From assembly GCF_035917235.1 (NCBI RefSeq), contig NZ_CP108423.1, forward strand, positions 2,731,001-2,795,000: a DNA stretch of 64,000 nucleotides, read 5' to 3'. Position 1 is the stretch's first letter. Each line of letters opens with the position of its first letter. This DNA is from Streptomyces sp. NBC_01294. Its GTDB lineage: Bacteria > Actinomycetota > Actinomycetes > Streptomycetales > Streptomycetaceae. Shown here one piece after another: positions 7,667 to 14,793 of this stretch. Made by a program: the position numbers and the translations under genes. The notes beneath the pieces were generated by a model. It worked only from the letters and a program-made list of their open reading frames with translations. It had not been told where the DNA came from and searched no databases.

Positions 7667-8260
7667 CTAGCCCAGCGGCTTGCGCCACATCGGCCACATC
7701 AGCGGGCCGTCCGGAAGCTGCACCGCCTCGCCGGTGAACTCCCAGCCGAGCCGCTCGTACAGCCCCTTGCTGCGCTCACTGCTCGCCTCCAGGTACGCCG
7801 GCACGCCCTCGCGGTCGCAGCGCTCCAGCACCGGCCGCATCAGCTCGCTGCCCAGCCCCTCCCCCTGCCGGCCCGGGGCGACCGCGATCATCAGCAGGTA
7901 CTCGTGCTCCTCCGCCGTCGGGTGCACCGCACCCGTGAGCCGGCCGACCAGTTCGCACCGCTCGTTGTCCGGGTCGGCCACCGCCCGCATCTTCGCGGGG
8001 ATCTCGTCCTCGCCCTCCGGTTCGCCCGCCGGGATCCGCAGCCACAGCGCGGCCGCAGAGCCGTCCACGGCGTAGTCGATCCGGCCCTCGGCCAGCGCCA
8101 CGTCCACGAAGACGCCCAGGAACTTCCCGTGCACCGCGGCCCGGTGCTCCGGATCCGGGAAGACCCAGCTGCTCACCGGGTCGGTGCGGAAGGCCTCGTC
8201 GAGCAGCCGAGCCACCGCGTCCCGGTCCGACTGATCCGCCTGACGTATCTCCAGCGCCAC
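7667..8260 (-). CDS. GNAT family N-acetyltransferase
   Basis: A 197-residue protein with a typical GNAT core: motif A is VAPGRQGEGLGSELM near residue 127 (R/Q-x-x-G-x-G/A acetyl-CoA loop), and motif B is LYERLGWEFTGE near the end. It starts with GTG 8260, with GAAGGG nine bases upstream. The N-terminal part (RDAVARLLDEAFRTDPVSSWVFPD) matches a frequent Streptomyces GNAT group. The substrate is unknown. Confidence 0.9.
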   Translation of the reverse strand: MALEIRQADQSDRDAVARLLDEAFRTDPVSSWVFPDPEHRAAVHGKFLGVFVDVALAEGRIDYAVDGSAAALWLRIPAGEPEGEDEIPAKMRAVADPDNERCELVGRLTGAVHPTAEEHEYLLMIAVAPGRQGEGLGSELMRPVLERCDREGVPAYLEASSERSKGLYERLGWEFTGEAVQLPDGPLMWPMWRKPLG

Positions 8261-8327
8261 TGGTCACACCCTTCACTCGCGTGTCAACAACCGTGAGTGA
8301 TCCTAGAGTTGGCGCGGACATGCGGTA

Positions 8328-8365
8328 AGGCCCGTTCCGGCATCGCTCGATGCCGGAACGGGCCT
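8328..8365. terminator. Strong GC hairpin, likely terminator of the encapsulin-polyprenyl synthase operon
   Basis: AGGCCCGTTCCGGCAT at 8328-8343 pairs with ATGCCGGAACGGGCCT at 8350-8365 (16 bp, perfect). It lies just beyond the 3' end of the polyprenyl synthase gene and upstream of the GNAT gene. Confidence 0.7.
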
Positions 8366-8397
8366 CCCCCGTACCCCCGTACCCCCGTACCCCCGCA
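8366..8397. repeat. 8-bp tandem repeat (CCCCCGTA x3, CCCCCGCA x1)
   Basis: Four head-to-tail 8-bp units occupy 8366-8373, 8374-8381, 8382-8389 and 8390-8397, directly after the hairpin and 30 bp from the end of the synthase gene. It is non-coding and a likely site of copy-number variation between strains. Confidence 0.8.
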
Positions 8398-8426
8398 CCC
8401 CGGGCATCCGCCGCCCCCGCGCGCGG

Positions 8427-9470
8427 TCACCTCGTACGGCGCGTCACGAACTCCGCGAGCGACAGCAGCCCGCCCGCCGCCCCGAGGTCCGCCACCGCAC
8501 GGGACAGGTGCTGGACGGCCCGTCCCATCCGGTCCGCCGCCTGGGCCTGCGCCCAGTCGCGCCCGCCGGCCCGCTCCACCGCGTCGGCGGCCCTGCGCAC
8601 GTCGCCCCCGGTCATGGGACCCGCGTACAGGGCGGCTAGCTCCTCCCCCGCCGCGGTGCCCGAGGTGAGGGCGGCCACGACCGGGAGGGACTTCTTGCGG
8701 GCGATCAGATCGGCCCCGGCGGGCTTGCCGGTGTGCCCCGGATCCCCCCAGATGCCGATCAGGTCGTCGATCAGCTGGAACGCCAGCCCGGCCTCCCGGC
8801 CGAAGGCGTCCATCGCGTCGACCTCCTCCGGCCCGGCCCCCGCGTACAGGGCGCCCAGCGCGCAGGCGCAGCCCAGCAGGGCCCCGGTCTTGGCCGTGGC
8901 CATGGCCATGCACTCATCGAGCGGAACGTGCGGGCGCTGCTCGAAGGCGCAGTCCGCCTGCTGGCCCGCGCACAGCTCGATGACGCAGGCCGTGAGCCGG
9001 GACGAGGCGGCCGCCGCGGCCGGATGCGGATCCTCCGCGAGCAGCCGCAGCGCGAGGGCCATCATGGCGTCGCCCGTGATGATCGCGTCCGGTATCCCGA
9101 AGACGGTCCAGGCGGTGGCCCGGCCGCGCCGCCGGACGTCCTTGTCGATCACGTCGTCGTGCAGCAGCGTGAAATTGTGCGCCAGCTCCACGGCCGCCGC
9201 CGCCCGTACGGCCTCGTCGGCCCGCCCGCCCCCCGGACCCTGCAGGGCCTGGGCGGCGGCCAGGACCAGGGCGGGCCGGATGGCCTTCCCGGTGGTGCCC
9301 GCGGCCGGCGTACCGTCCTCGTGCTCCCAGCCGAAGTGGTACATCGCCACGCGCCGCATCGAGCCGGGCAGGCTCTCGACCGTGCGCCGCAGTTCCGGAT
9401 CGACGGCTTCCCTGGTCCGTTCCAGCAGGGCCGCGGCCTCGTGGCCCTCGCCGGTCGCGATCGTATTCAC
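8427..9470 (-). CDS. Polyprenyl diphosphate synthase coupled to an encapsulin gene
   Basis: A 347-residue trans-isoprenyl diphosphate synthase. The first Asp-rich motif is LLHDDVIDKD (DDxxD) near residue 90 and the second is FQLIDDLIGIWGDP near residue 230, the variant frequent in actinobacterial GGPP-type synthases. GKAIRP near residue 55 and CAGQQAD are further family marks. It condenses IPP with allylic diphosphates in the cytosol; product length cannot be read with confidence. GTG 9470 starts five bases after the encapsulin stop; the frame is open far upstream, so a longer start inside the encapsulin gene cannot be excluded. Co-transcription with the shell gene makes it the probable encapsulated cargo. 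Confidence 0.9.
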   Translation of the reverse strand: MNTIATGEGHEAAALLERTREAVDPELRRTVESLPGSMRRVAMYHFGWEHEDGTPAAGTTGKAIRPALVLAAAQALQGPGGGRADEAVRAAAAVELAHNFTLLHDDVIDKDVRRRGRATAWTVFGIPDAIITGDAMMALALRLLAEDPHPAAAAASSRLTACVIELCAGQQADCAFEQRPHVPLDECMAMATAKTGALLGCACALGALYAGAGPEEVDAMDAFGREAGLAFQLIDDLIGIWGDPGHTGKPAGADLIARKKSLPVVAALTSGTAAGEELAALYAGPMTGGDVRRAADAVERAGGRDWAQAQAADRMGRAVQHLSRAVADLGAAGGLLSLAEFVTRRTR

Positions 9471-9475
9471 GGCAC

Positions 9476-10882
9476 TCAGCGCCAGCGGCCGATCTCGACG
9501 TTCTCCAGCACGCCGAGCGCGTCCGGCACCAGCACCGCGGCCGAGAAGTAGGCGGTGACCAGGTACGAGATGATCGCCTGCTCGCTGATCCCCATGAAGC
9601 GGACCGACAGGCTCGGCTCGATCTCGTCGGGGATGCCCGGCTGGTGCAGGCCGATCACCCCCTGCTCCTCCTCGCCGGTGCGCATGCACAGGATGGACGT
9701 GGTGCGGGCGTCGCTGATCGGGATCTTGCCGCTCGGGAAGATCGGCACCCCGCGCCAGGACGGCACCCGGTTGCCGTGGAACTCCACCGACTCCGGGTAG
9801 AGCCCGCGCTTGTTGCACTCGCGGCCGAAGGCGGCGATCGCCTTGGGGTGCGCCAGGAAGAACTTGGAGCCGCGCCGCATGCTGAGCAGCTGGTCCATGT
9901 CGTCGGGGCTGGGCGCGCCGTCGTGCGGCTGGATGCGCTGGTCGTAGTCGGCGTTGTGGAGCAGGCCGAAGTCGCGGTTGTTGAGCATCTCGTGCTCCTG
10001 GCGCTCGCGCAGCGCCTCGACCGTGAGCCGCAACTGCTGCTCGGTCTGGTTCATCGGCTGGTTGTAGAGGTCGGCGACGCGGGTGTGCACGCGCAGGACC
10101 GTTTGTGCAATCGAGAGTTCGTACTCGCGCGGGTGGGCCTCGTAGTCCACGAAGGTGCCCGGCAGGACGGCCTCGCCCTGGTGGCCGGCGGAGAGGTCGA
10201 TCGCGGCCTCGCCGTACTTGTTGGTGCGCTGGGCGGGCAGGGCCCGTACGCGGTCCACGTGCTCGCGCAGCGACTCGACCCGGTCGGCGAGCAGCTGGAA
10301 GTCCTGCCGGGACAGGGTCAGCGCGGTGCCGGAGGTGGCGGCGCGGGCGGTGTACTCCCAAATCGATTCTTCATCGACGAGGGAGTCCTCGCCGAAGTAC
10401 GCGCCGTCGGCGACGGTCTGCAGCACGGCGTCGTCCCCGTAGGGGCCCGGGCCGATCTGGTCGATGCGGCCGTGGGCGAGCAGGAACACCTGGTCGGCGG
10501 CGCTGCCGAAGGAGGTCAGCTCCTGGCCGGCCTCGAAGTCGATCTGCCGGCACCGCTGGGCGAGCTCGCCGAGGACGTCGAGGTCCTCGTACTCGCGCAG
10601 CAGCGGGAGTTCGCCGAGCTCGGCCGGGATCACCTGGACCTGGGTGCCGGTCTTGATGAACTCCACGCGTCCGTCGCCGACGGAGTAGCTCAGCCTGCGG
10701 TTCACGCGGTACGTGCCGCCCTGCACGGACACCCACGGCAGCATCTTCAGGAGCCACCGCGAGGTGATCTCCTGCATCTGCGGCGCGGACTTGGTCGTGG
10801 TTGCCAAGTTCCGCGCGGCCGTCGTCCCGAGACTGCGCTGCGGCGTCTGGGCCTCGGACTCGGAACCCGCCTGGACCGACAT
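9476..10882 (-). CDS. Family 2B encapsulin shell protein with cyclic-nucleotide-binding-like domain
   Basis: A 468-residue HK97-fold shell protein. Residues 1-90 are the N-arm and the start of the fold ([40 protein letters not shown]). Residues about 93-215 are an inserted CRP-type cNMP-binding domain ([30 protein letters not shown]). The remainder returns to the encapsulin fold ([40 protein letters not shown]). EshA of Streptomyces belongs to this family. Shells of this type enclose enzymes, several of them in terpenoid metabolism. ATG 10882 has AAAGGGA upstream. The next gene downstream is a polyprenyl synthase, the likely cargo. The insert lacks an obvious complete PBC phosphate-binding motif, so real cAMP binding is uncertain. 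Confidence 0.93.
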   Translation of the reverse strand: MSVQAGSESEAQTPQRSLGTTAARNLATTTKSAPQMQEITSRWLLKMLPWVSVQGGTYRVNRRLSYSVGDGRVEFIKTGTQVQVIPAELGELPLLREYEDLDVLGELAQRCRQIDFEAGQELTSFGSAADQVFLLAHGRIDQIGPGPYGDDAVLQTVADGAYFGEDSLVDEESIWEYTARAATSGTALTLSRQDFQLLADRVESLREHVDRVRALPAQRTNKYGEAAIDLSAGHQGEAVLPGTFVDYEAHPREYELSIAQTVLRVHTRVADLYNQPMNQTEQQLRLTVEALRERQEHEMLNNRDFGLLHNADYDQRIQPHDGAPSPDDMDQLLSMRRGSKFFLAHPKAIAAFGRECNKRGLYPESVEFHGNRVPSWRGVPIFPSGKIPISDARTTSILCMRTGEEEQGVIGLHQPGIPDEIEPSLSVRFMGISEQAIISYLVTAYFSAAVLVPDALGVLENVEIGRWR

Positions 10883-11081
10883 GTGTTTCCCTTTCGATCA
10901 CTCCATGGATCTGCGGGATGCAGCCTTTCAGCACGGAACGTGGTGGGACCATTACACAAAAGGGTGGGACTACTCCGTCCGGGGGTGGGGCACTCTTTGG
11001 GGTCCACCTCCCTCCCCACGCGCCCCCTGAACCCCGGGCATCCCACCCATTTCGGCCAGCCGACCGCTTTGGGCGGGTTTT

Positions 11082-11104
11082 AATTTGCAGACCAGATGCA
11101 AATT
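11082..11104. promoter_or_regulatory. NsrR-type operator of nsrR
   Basis: AATTTGCA (11082-11089) and TGCAAATT (11097-11104) form a perfect inverted repeat of 23 bp overall, the length of the 11-1-11 NsrR site. It lies 16 bases before the nsrR start, so nsrR is probably autorepressed. It shares the half-site AGATGC(N2)ATTT with the region before the flavohemoglobin gene. Confidence 0.75.
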
Positions 11105-11119
11105 TCCTACGGTGGGCGC

Positions 11120-11575
11120 ATGCGGCTGACCCGATTCACCGACCTGGCGCTGCGCGTCCTGATGCGCCTGGCCGTCGAGGACACGGACCTCCCGACCACG
11201 CGCGACGTGGCGGCGACCATGGAGGTCCCGTACACCCACACGGCGAAAGTGGTCGCCAGGCTGCAGCATCTCGGCCTGGTCGAGGCACGGCGCGGCCGCG
11301 GGGGCGGGCTCGCCCTGACCTCCGCCGGGCGTGCCGCCTCGGTGGGCGCGGTGGTGCGCGAGCTGGAGGGGGAGGGTGACGTCGTGGACTGCGACGGCAC
11401 CACGCCCTGTCCGCTGCGCGGCGCCTGCCTCCTGCGCGGCGCCCTGCGCCGGGCCCAGGAGGCCTTCTTCGCCGCACTGGACCCGCTGACGGTGAACGAC
11501 CTGGTGGCGGCGCCCACCGGTCCGCTCCTGCTGGGGATTTCGAGCAGGGCACCGACGGGGGCCGCAGGGCCCTGA
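11120..11575 (+). CDS. nsrR: NsrR, nitric-oxide-sensing Rrf2 family repressor
   Basis: A 151-residue Rrf2 protein. The N-terminal winged helix covers residues 1-75 (MRLTRFTDLALRVLMRLA, TRDVAATMEVPYTHTAKVV). The cluster ligands Cys91, Cys97 and Cys103 (CDGTTPCPLRGAC) are present, as is Asp8, the fourth ligand known for S. coelicolor NsrR. The [4Fe-4S] form represses and reaction with NO releases DNA. ATG 11120 is used because the conserved MRLT start follows; an upstream start would overlap the operator. The gene downstream is the NO dioxygenase it is expected to control. Confidence 0.93.
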   Translation: MRLTRFTDLALRVLMRLAVEDTDLPTTRDVAATMEVPYTHTAKVVARLQHLGLVEARRGRGGGLALTSAGRAASVGAVVRELEGEGDVVDCDGTTPCPLRGACLLRGALRRAQEAFFAALDPLTVNDLVAAPTGPLLLGISSRAPTGAAGP

Positions 11576-11681
11576 CCGCCGGGCCGAGTGGCCGATTCCC
11601 GCTGCCCGCGGGTCGGCCCACACCGAGCCCCGCAGGGGGTTCGAACAGAAGTCCGCACCACGGCGGACTCGCACGACCAAA

Positions 11682-11698
11682 AATACGCATCTAAATTA
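11682..11698. promoter_or_regulatory. NsrR-type site before the flavohemoglobin gene
   Basis: Read on the minus strand, 11693 down to 11682 is AGATGCGTATTT, matching the AGATGCAAATTT half-site of the nsrR operator at ten of twelve positions. The opposite arm (AAATT at 11694-11698 and beyond) is weaker. It lies about 45-55 bases upstream of the hmp start and would place hmp under NsrR. Confidence 0.6.
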
Positions 11699-11738
11699 CC
11701 AATTCACAGAGTCACGTTCACCGCACGAGGAGTCCCGC

Positions 11739-12935
11739 ATGCTGTCCGAGAAGTCGACCGCGACCGTTCGAGCCACCCTGCCCGCCGTCGGCGCGGCCAT
11801 CGGCGACATAGCGGAGCTCTTCTACACCAAGCTCTTCGCCGCCCACCCGGAGCTGATCCGCGACCTGTTCAACCGGGGCAACCAGAGCTCCGGCCTCCAG
11901 CAGCAAGCCCTCGCCGGCTCCATCGCCGCCTTCGCGACCCACCTCGTCGAGCACCCGGACACCCGCCCCGACGTGATGCTCGGCCGCATCGCCCACAAGC
12001 ACGCCAGCCTCGGCATCACCCGCGAGCAGTACGCGGTCGTCCACCAGCACCTCTTCGAGGCGATCACGGAGATCCTCGGCGAGGCCGTCACCCCCGAGGT
12101 CGCCCGGGCCTGGGACGAGGTCTACTGGCTGATGGCGGGCGCCCTGATCGCCGTGGAGGAGCGCCTCTACGCCGAGCAGCGGGTCACCGCCGGGGACGTG
12201 TGGCGCGAATGGACCGTCACCGGCCGGGTGGAGGAGACCGCCGACTGCACCACCTTCCGGCTGACCCCCGCGGACGGCGCCCCCGCACCCGCGCACCGGC
12301 CCGGCCAGTACGTCTCCGTGCAGGTCGAACTCCCCGACGGGGCCCGCCAGATCCGCCAGTACAGCCTGACCACCTCCCCCGGCTCGCCGGTCCGCGCGAT
12401 CACCGTCAAGCGGGTCCACGGCCCGGCCGCCATCGGCCCCGACGGCGAGGTCTCCCACCACCTGCACACCCGGGTCCACGCGGGCGACACCCTGCGGGTC
12501 TCGGCCCCGTACGGCGACCTGGTCCTGGAGGACTCCGGCGCGCCGGTCCTGCTCGCCTCGGCCGGCATCGGCTGCACGCCGATGCTCTCGATGCTGGAGC
12601 ACCTGGCCGACACCGGGCACTCCGCGCCGGTGACGGTGCTGCACGCCGACCGCTCCCCCGCCGACCACCCACTGCGGGGCGACCACCGGGCCCTGACCCA
12701 CAAACTGGCCGACGCCTCGGCCCGGTTCTGGTACGAGGAGGCGGCGGAGCCGGGAGACGGCCGGGGCCGCATGGACCTGTCGGCCGTCCCCGTCGCCCCG
12801 GGCACCCGGGCCTACCTCTGCGGGCCGGTCCCCTTCATGCGGGCCGTGCGCGAGCAGCTGATCGCCAAGGGCGTGCCGGCCCGCGACATCCACTACGAGG
12901 TGTTCGGCCCGGACCTGTGGCTCGCCTCCGCCTGA
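11739..12935 (+). CDS. hmp: Flavohemoglobin, nitric oxide dioxygenase
   Basis: A 398-residue three-domain enzyme. The globin domain (1-140) has Tyr29 (ELFYTKLF), a distal glutamine near 54-56 and the proximal His in RIAHKHASLGI. The FAD domain (about 150-260) contains RPGQYVSV and QYSLTTSPG. The NAD(P) domain (about 265-398) has VLLASAGIGCTPMLSML and ends YEVFGPDLWLA. It oxidises NO to nitrate using O2 and NAD(P)H in the cytosol. An NsrR-type site and the nsrR gene lie directly upstream, so induction by NO is expected. ATG 11739 has a GAGGAG sequence about eight bases upstream. Confidence 0.95.
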   Translation: MLSEKSTATVRATLPAVGAAIGDIAELFYTKLFAAHPELIRDLFNRGNQSSGLQQQALAGSIAAFATHLVEHPDTRPDVMLGRIAHKHASLGITREQYAVVHQHLFEAITEILGEAVTPEVARAWDEVYWLMAGALIAVEERLYAEQRVTAGDVWREWTVTGRVEETADCTTFRLTPADGAPAPAHRPGQYVSVQVELPDGARQIRQYSLTTSPGSPVRAITVKRVHGPAAIGPDGEVSHHLHTRVHAGDTLRVSAPYGDLVLEDSGAPVLLASAGIGCTPMLSMLEHLADTGHSAPVTVLHADRSPADHPLRGDHRALTHKLADASARFWYEEAAEPGDGRGRMDLSAVPVAPGTRAYLCGPVPFMRAVREQLIAKGVPARDIHYEVFGPDLWLASA

Positions 12936-13016
12936 CGCGTGTCCGAATCGGCTCGCTCGCCGTACGAAGGCACTAGTCGCGGAAGGGCCGCCTCCACTAA
13001 ACCGTTGAGTGATGAG

Positions 13017-13037
13017 ACGGACACACAGGGTGTCCGT
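13017..13037. terminator. Hairpin between hmp and the amidase gene
   Basis: ACGGACAC (13017-13024) pairs with GTGTCCGT (13030-13037) around a 5-base loop; with the flanking G/C pair the stem is nine bases. It sits about 80 bases after hmp and 26 before the amidase start, so it can be the hmp terminator or a leader structure or operator of the amidase gene. Confidence 0.4.
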
Positions 13038-13063
13038 CGAGCACCGCAACGAAGGAGGCGGCC

Positions 13064-13654
13064 ATGGCCGCACCCATGTCCGCGGACCGGTTCATCGGCG
13101 CATTGCGGAACGAGGGACTCACCGTCGTCGAAGTCGGCGCCTGGCGCACCCACAACCGCAACCACAAGGGCCCCTGGGGCCCGGTGCACGGGGTGATGAT
13201 CCACCACACCGTCACGCGCGGCACCCCGTACACCGTCCAGCTCTGCCGCGAGGGCCACAGCGCCCTGCCCGGACCCCTCTGCCACGGCGTGATCGCCAAG
13301 GACGGCCGCGTCCACCTGGTCGGCTACGGCCGCGCCAACCACGCGGGCTCCGGTGACTCCGACGTGCTGGCGGCGGTCATCGCGGAGAAGCGGCTCCCGC
13401 CCGACAACCAGGCGAACACCGACGGCAACCGCCACTTCTACGGCTTCGAGTGCGAGAACCTCGGCGACGGCGAAGACCCCTGGCCGGCCGTCCAGCTCGA
13501 CGCCGTCACCCGCGCGGCGGCGGCCCTGTGCCGGGTCCACGCCTGGACGGCCCGCTCGGTGATCGGCCACCTCGAATGGCAGCCCGGCAAGCCCGACCCC
13601 AGGGGCTTCACGATGCACTCCCTGCGCGAACGCATCGGCGAGCGCCTGAAGTAA
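13064..13654 (+). CDS. N-acetylmuramoyl-L-alanine amidase (PGRP/amidase_2), no signal peptide
   Basis: A 196-residue zinc amidase of the T7-lysozyme/PGRP type. It has VMIHHTVTRG (first His pair), the middle ADxxxxHAG-like GRANHAGSGDSD, and VIGHLEWQPGKPDP (last His and the conserved Lys-Pro-Asp end). It cuts the bond between MurNAc and the stem peptide. There is no signal peptide or cell-wall-binding domain, as in phage endolysins, so its export route is unclear. ATG 13064 has GGAGG seven bases upstream. There are no phage genes around it. It is followed 27 bases later by a PLP enzyme. Confidence 0.9.
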   Translation: MAAPMSADRFIGALRNEGLTVVEVGAWRTHNRNHKGPWGPVHGVMIHHTVTRGTPYTVQLCREGHSALPGPLCHGVIAKDGRVHLVGYGRANHAGSGDSDVLAAVIAEKRLPPDNQANTDGNRHFYGFECENLGDGEDPWPAVQLDAVTRAAAALCRVHAWTARSVIGHLEWQPGKPDPRGFTMHSLRERIGERLK

Positions 13655-13681
13655 CAGCGTCCCACCAGGGACAATGGCCTG

Positions 13682-14575
13682 GTGACCCACCCCGAACTGC
13701 TGCCGCGTCCGCCGTCCCCGCTCGCCTTGGCGGCGGACGAACGGTTCACGGCACACGGGGTACGGCTGCTGCTGAAGCGGGACGACCTCGTCCATCCCGA
13801 GCTGCCCGGCAACAAGTGGCGCAAGCTCGCGCCGAACCTGCGGGCCGCCCTGGAGGCGGGCCACGACCGCCTGGTCACCTTCGGCGGGGCGTACTCGAAC
13901 CACCTGCGGGCCACCGCGGCCGCCGGCCGGCTGCTCGGCATGGACACCGTCGGCATCGTGCGGGGCGAGGAGCTGGCCGGGCGGCCGCTCAACGACTCCC
14001 TCGCGCGGTGCGCGGCCGACGGGATGCGGCTGCACTTCGTGGCGCGGTCGGACTATCGCCGCAAGGCCGAGCCCGAGGTGCTGGCGCGGCTGCTGGACGG
14101 GGCCGGGGCGGACGGGGCGTACGTGGTGCCCGAGGGCGGCAGCAACGCCCTCGCGCTGACCGGCTGCGCCGATCTCGGCCGCGAGCTGCGGGGCGCGGCC
14201 GACGTGGTGGCGGTGGCCTGCGGCACCGGCGGGACCCTGGCGGGGCTGGCGGCCGGGCTGGGCCCCGGACAGCGGGCGCTCGGCGTACCGGTCCTGGCGG
14301 GCGGTTTCCTGGCCGCGGAGATACGTTCCCTCCAGCTGGCCGCCTTCGGTGGCCCGGCCGGCGAGTGGGACCTGGCCGAGGGCTTCCACCACGGCGGCTA
14401 CGCGCGGGTGCCGGCCGCGCTGGAGGCCTTCGCCGCGGGCTTCGAGTCCCGCCACGGGCTCCCGGTGGAGCGGATCTACGTGGCCAAGCTCCTGTGGGCC
14501 CTGACCGAACTCACCGCCTCCGGCGCGTTCCCGCGCGGCACCACCCTGGCCGCGGTCATCACCGGCCGGCCCTGA
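13682..14575 (+). CDS. PLP-dependent ACC deaminase / D-cysteine desulfhydrase family protein
   Basis: A 297-residue fold-type II PLP enzyme. NKWRKL near residue 42 holds the PLP-binding Lys, followed by TFGGAYSNHLRATAAAG with the substrate-binding Ser-Asn. EGGSNALALTG and ACGTGGTLAGLAAG bind the phosphate. Members are D-cysteine desulfhydrases or 1-aminocyclopropane-1-carboxylate deaminases, and sequence inspection does not separate them safely. The start is GTG 13682, 27 bases after the amidase stop. Confidence 0.88.
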   Translation: MTHPELLPRPPSPLALAADERFTAHGVRLLLKRDDLVHPELPGNKWRKLAPNLRAALEAGHDRLVTFGGAYSNHLRATAAAGRLLGMDTVGIVRGEELAGRPLNDSLARCAADGMRLHFVARSDYRRKAEPEVLARLLDGAGADGAYVVPEGGSNALALTGCADLGRELRGAADVVAVACGTGGTLAGLAAGLGPGQRALGVPVLAGGFLAAEIRSLQLAAFGGPAGEWDLAEGFHHGGYARVPAALEAFAAGFESRHGLPVERIYVAKLLWALTELTASGAFPRGTTLAAVITGRP

Positions 14576-14698
14576 CCGCACGGGCGCGGATGCCGCCCAC
14601 CCGAGCCGCTCGCCCAGGCCGCCCACCCGGACCGCCTACGGCGCAGCCCGCGAAGCCCCGCGCGCAGCGCCGCGCCCGGCACCCTCGCCGCCGCGCGG

Positions 14699-14734
14699 AC
14701 CCCGCGCCTCAAACGCCGGCGGGGCTGGATTTGC
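14699..14734. repeat. Convergent-junction repeat C (single unit)
   Basis: One inverted copy of the family core (CCCCGCGCCTCAAACGCCGG, then CGGGGCTGGATTTGCCCC) lies in the 218-bp gap between the convergent PLP enzyme and antiporter genes. Nothing else is recognisable in the gap. Confidence 0.8.
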
Positions 14735-14793
14735 CCCCGGCTCCGGCGGATGCCAACGGCGGCCCTGGACCTGTCGACAAGGTCGGAACGGGA

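Noticed and set aside
8427..10361. Apparent 644-residue fusion of the polyprenyl synthase with an upstream segment
   Set aside because: The upstream part is the encapsulin gene read in another frame; the encapsulin frame itself is complete and conserved, so the fusion is an artefact.
13064..13654. Prophage remnant around the amidase gene
   Set aside because: No integrase, terminase, structural or attachment-site features lie nearby; both neighbours are ordinary chromosomal genes.
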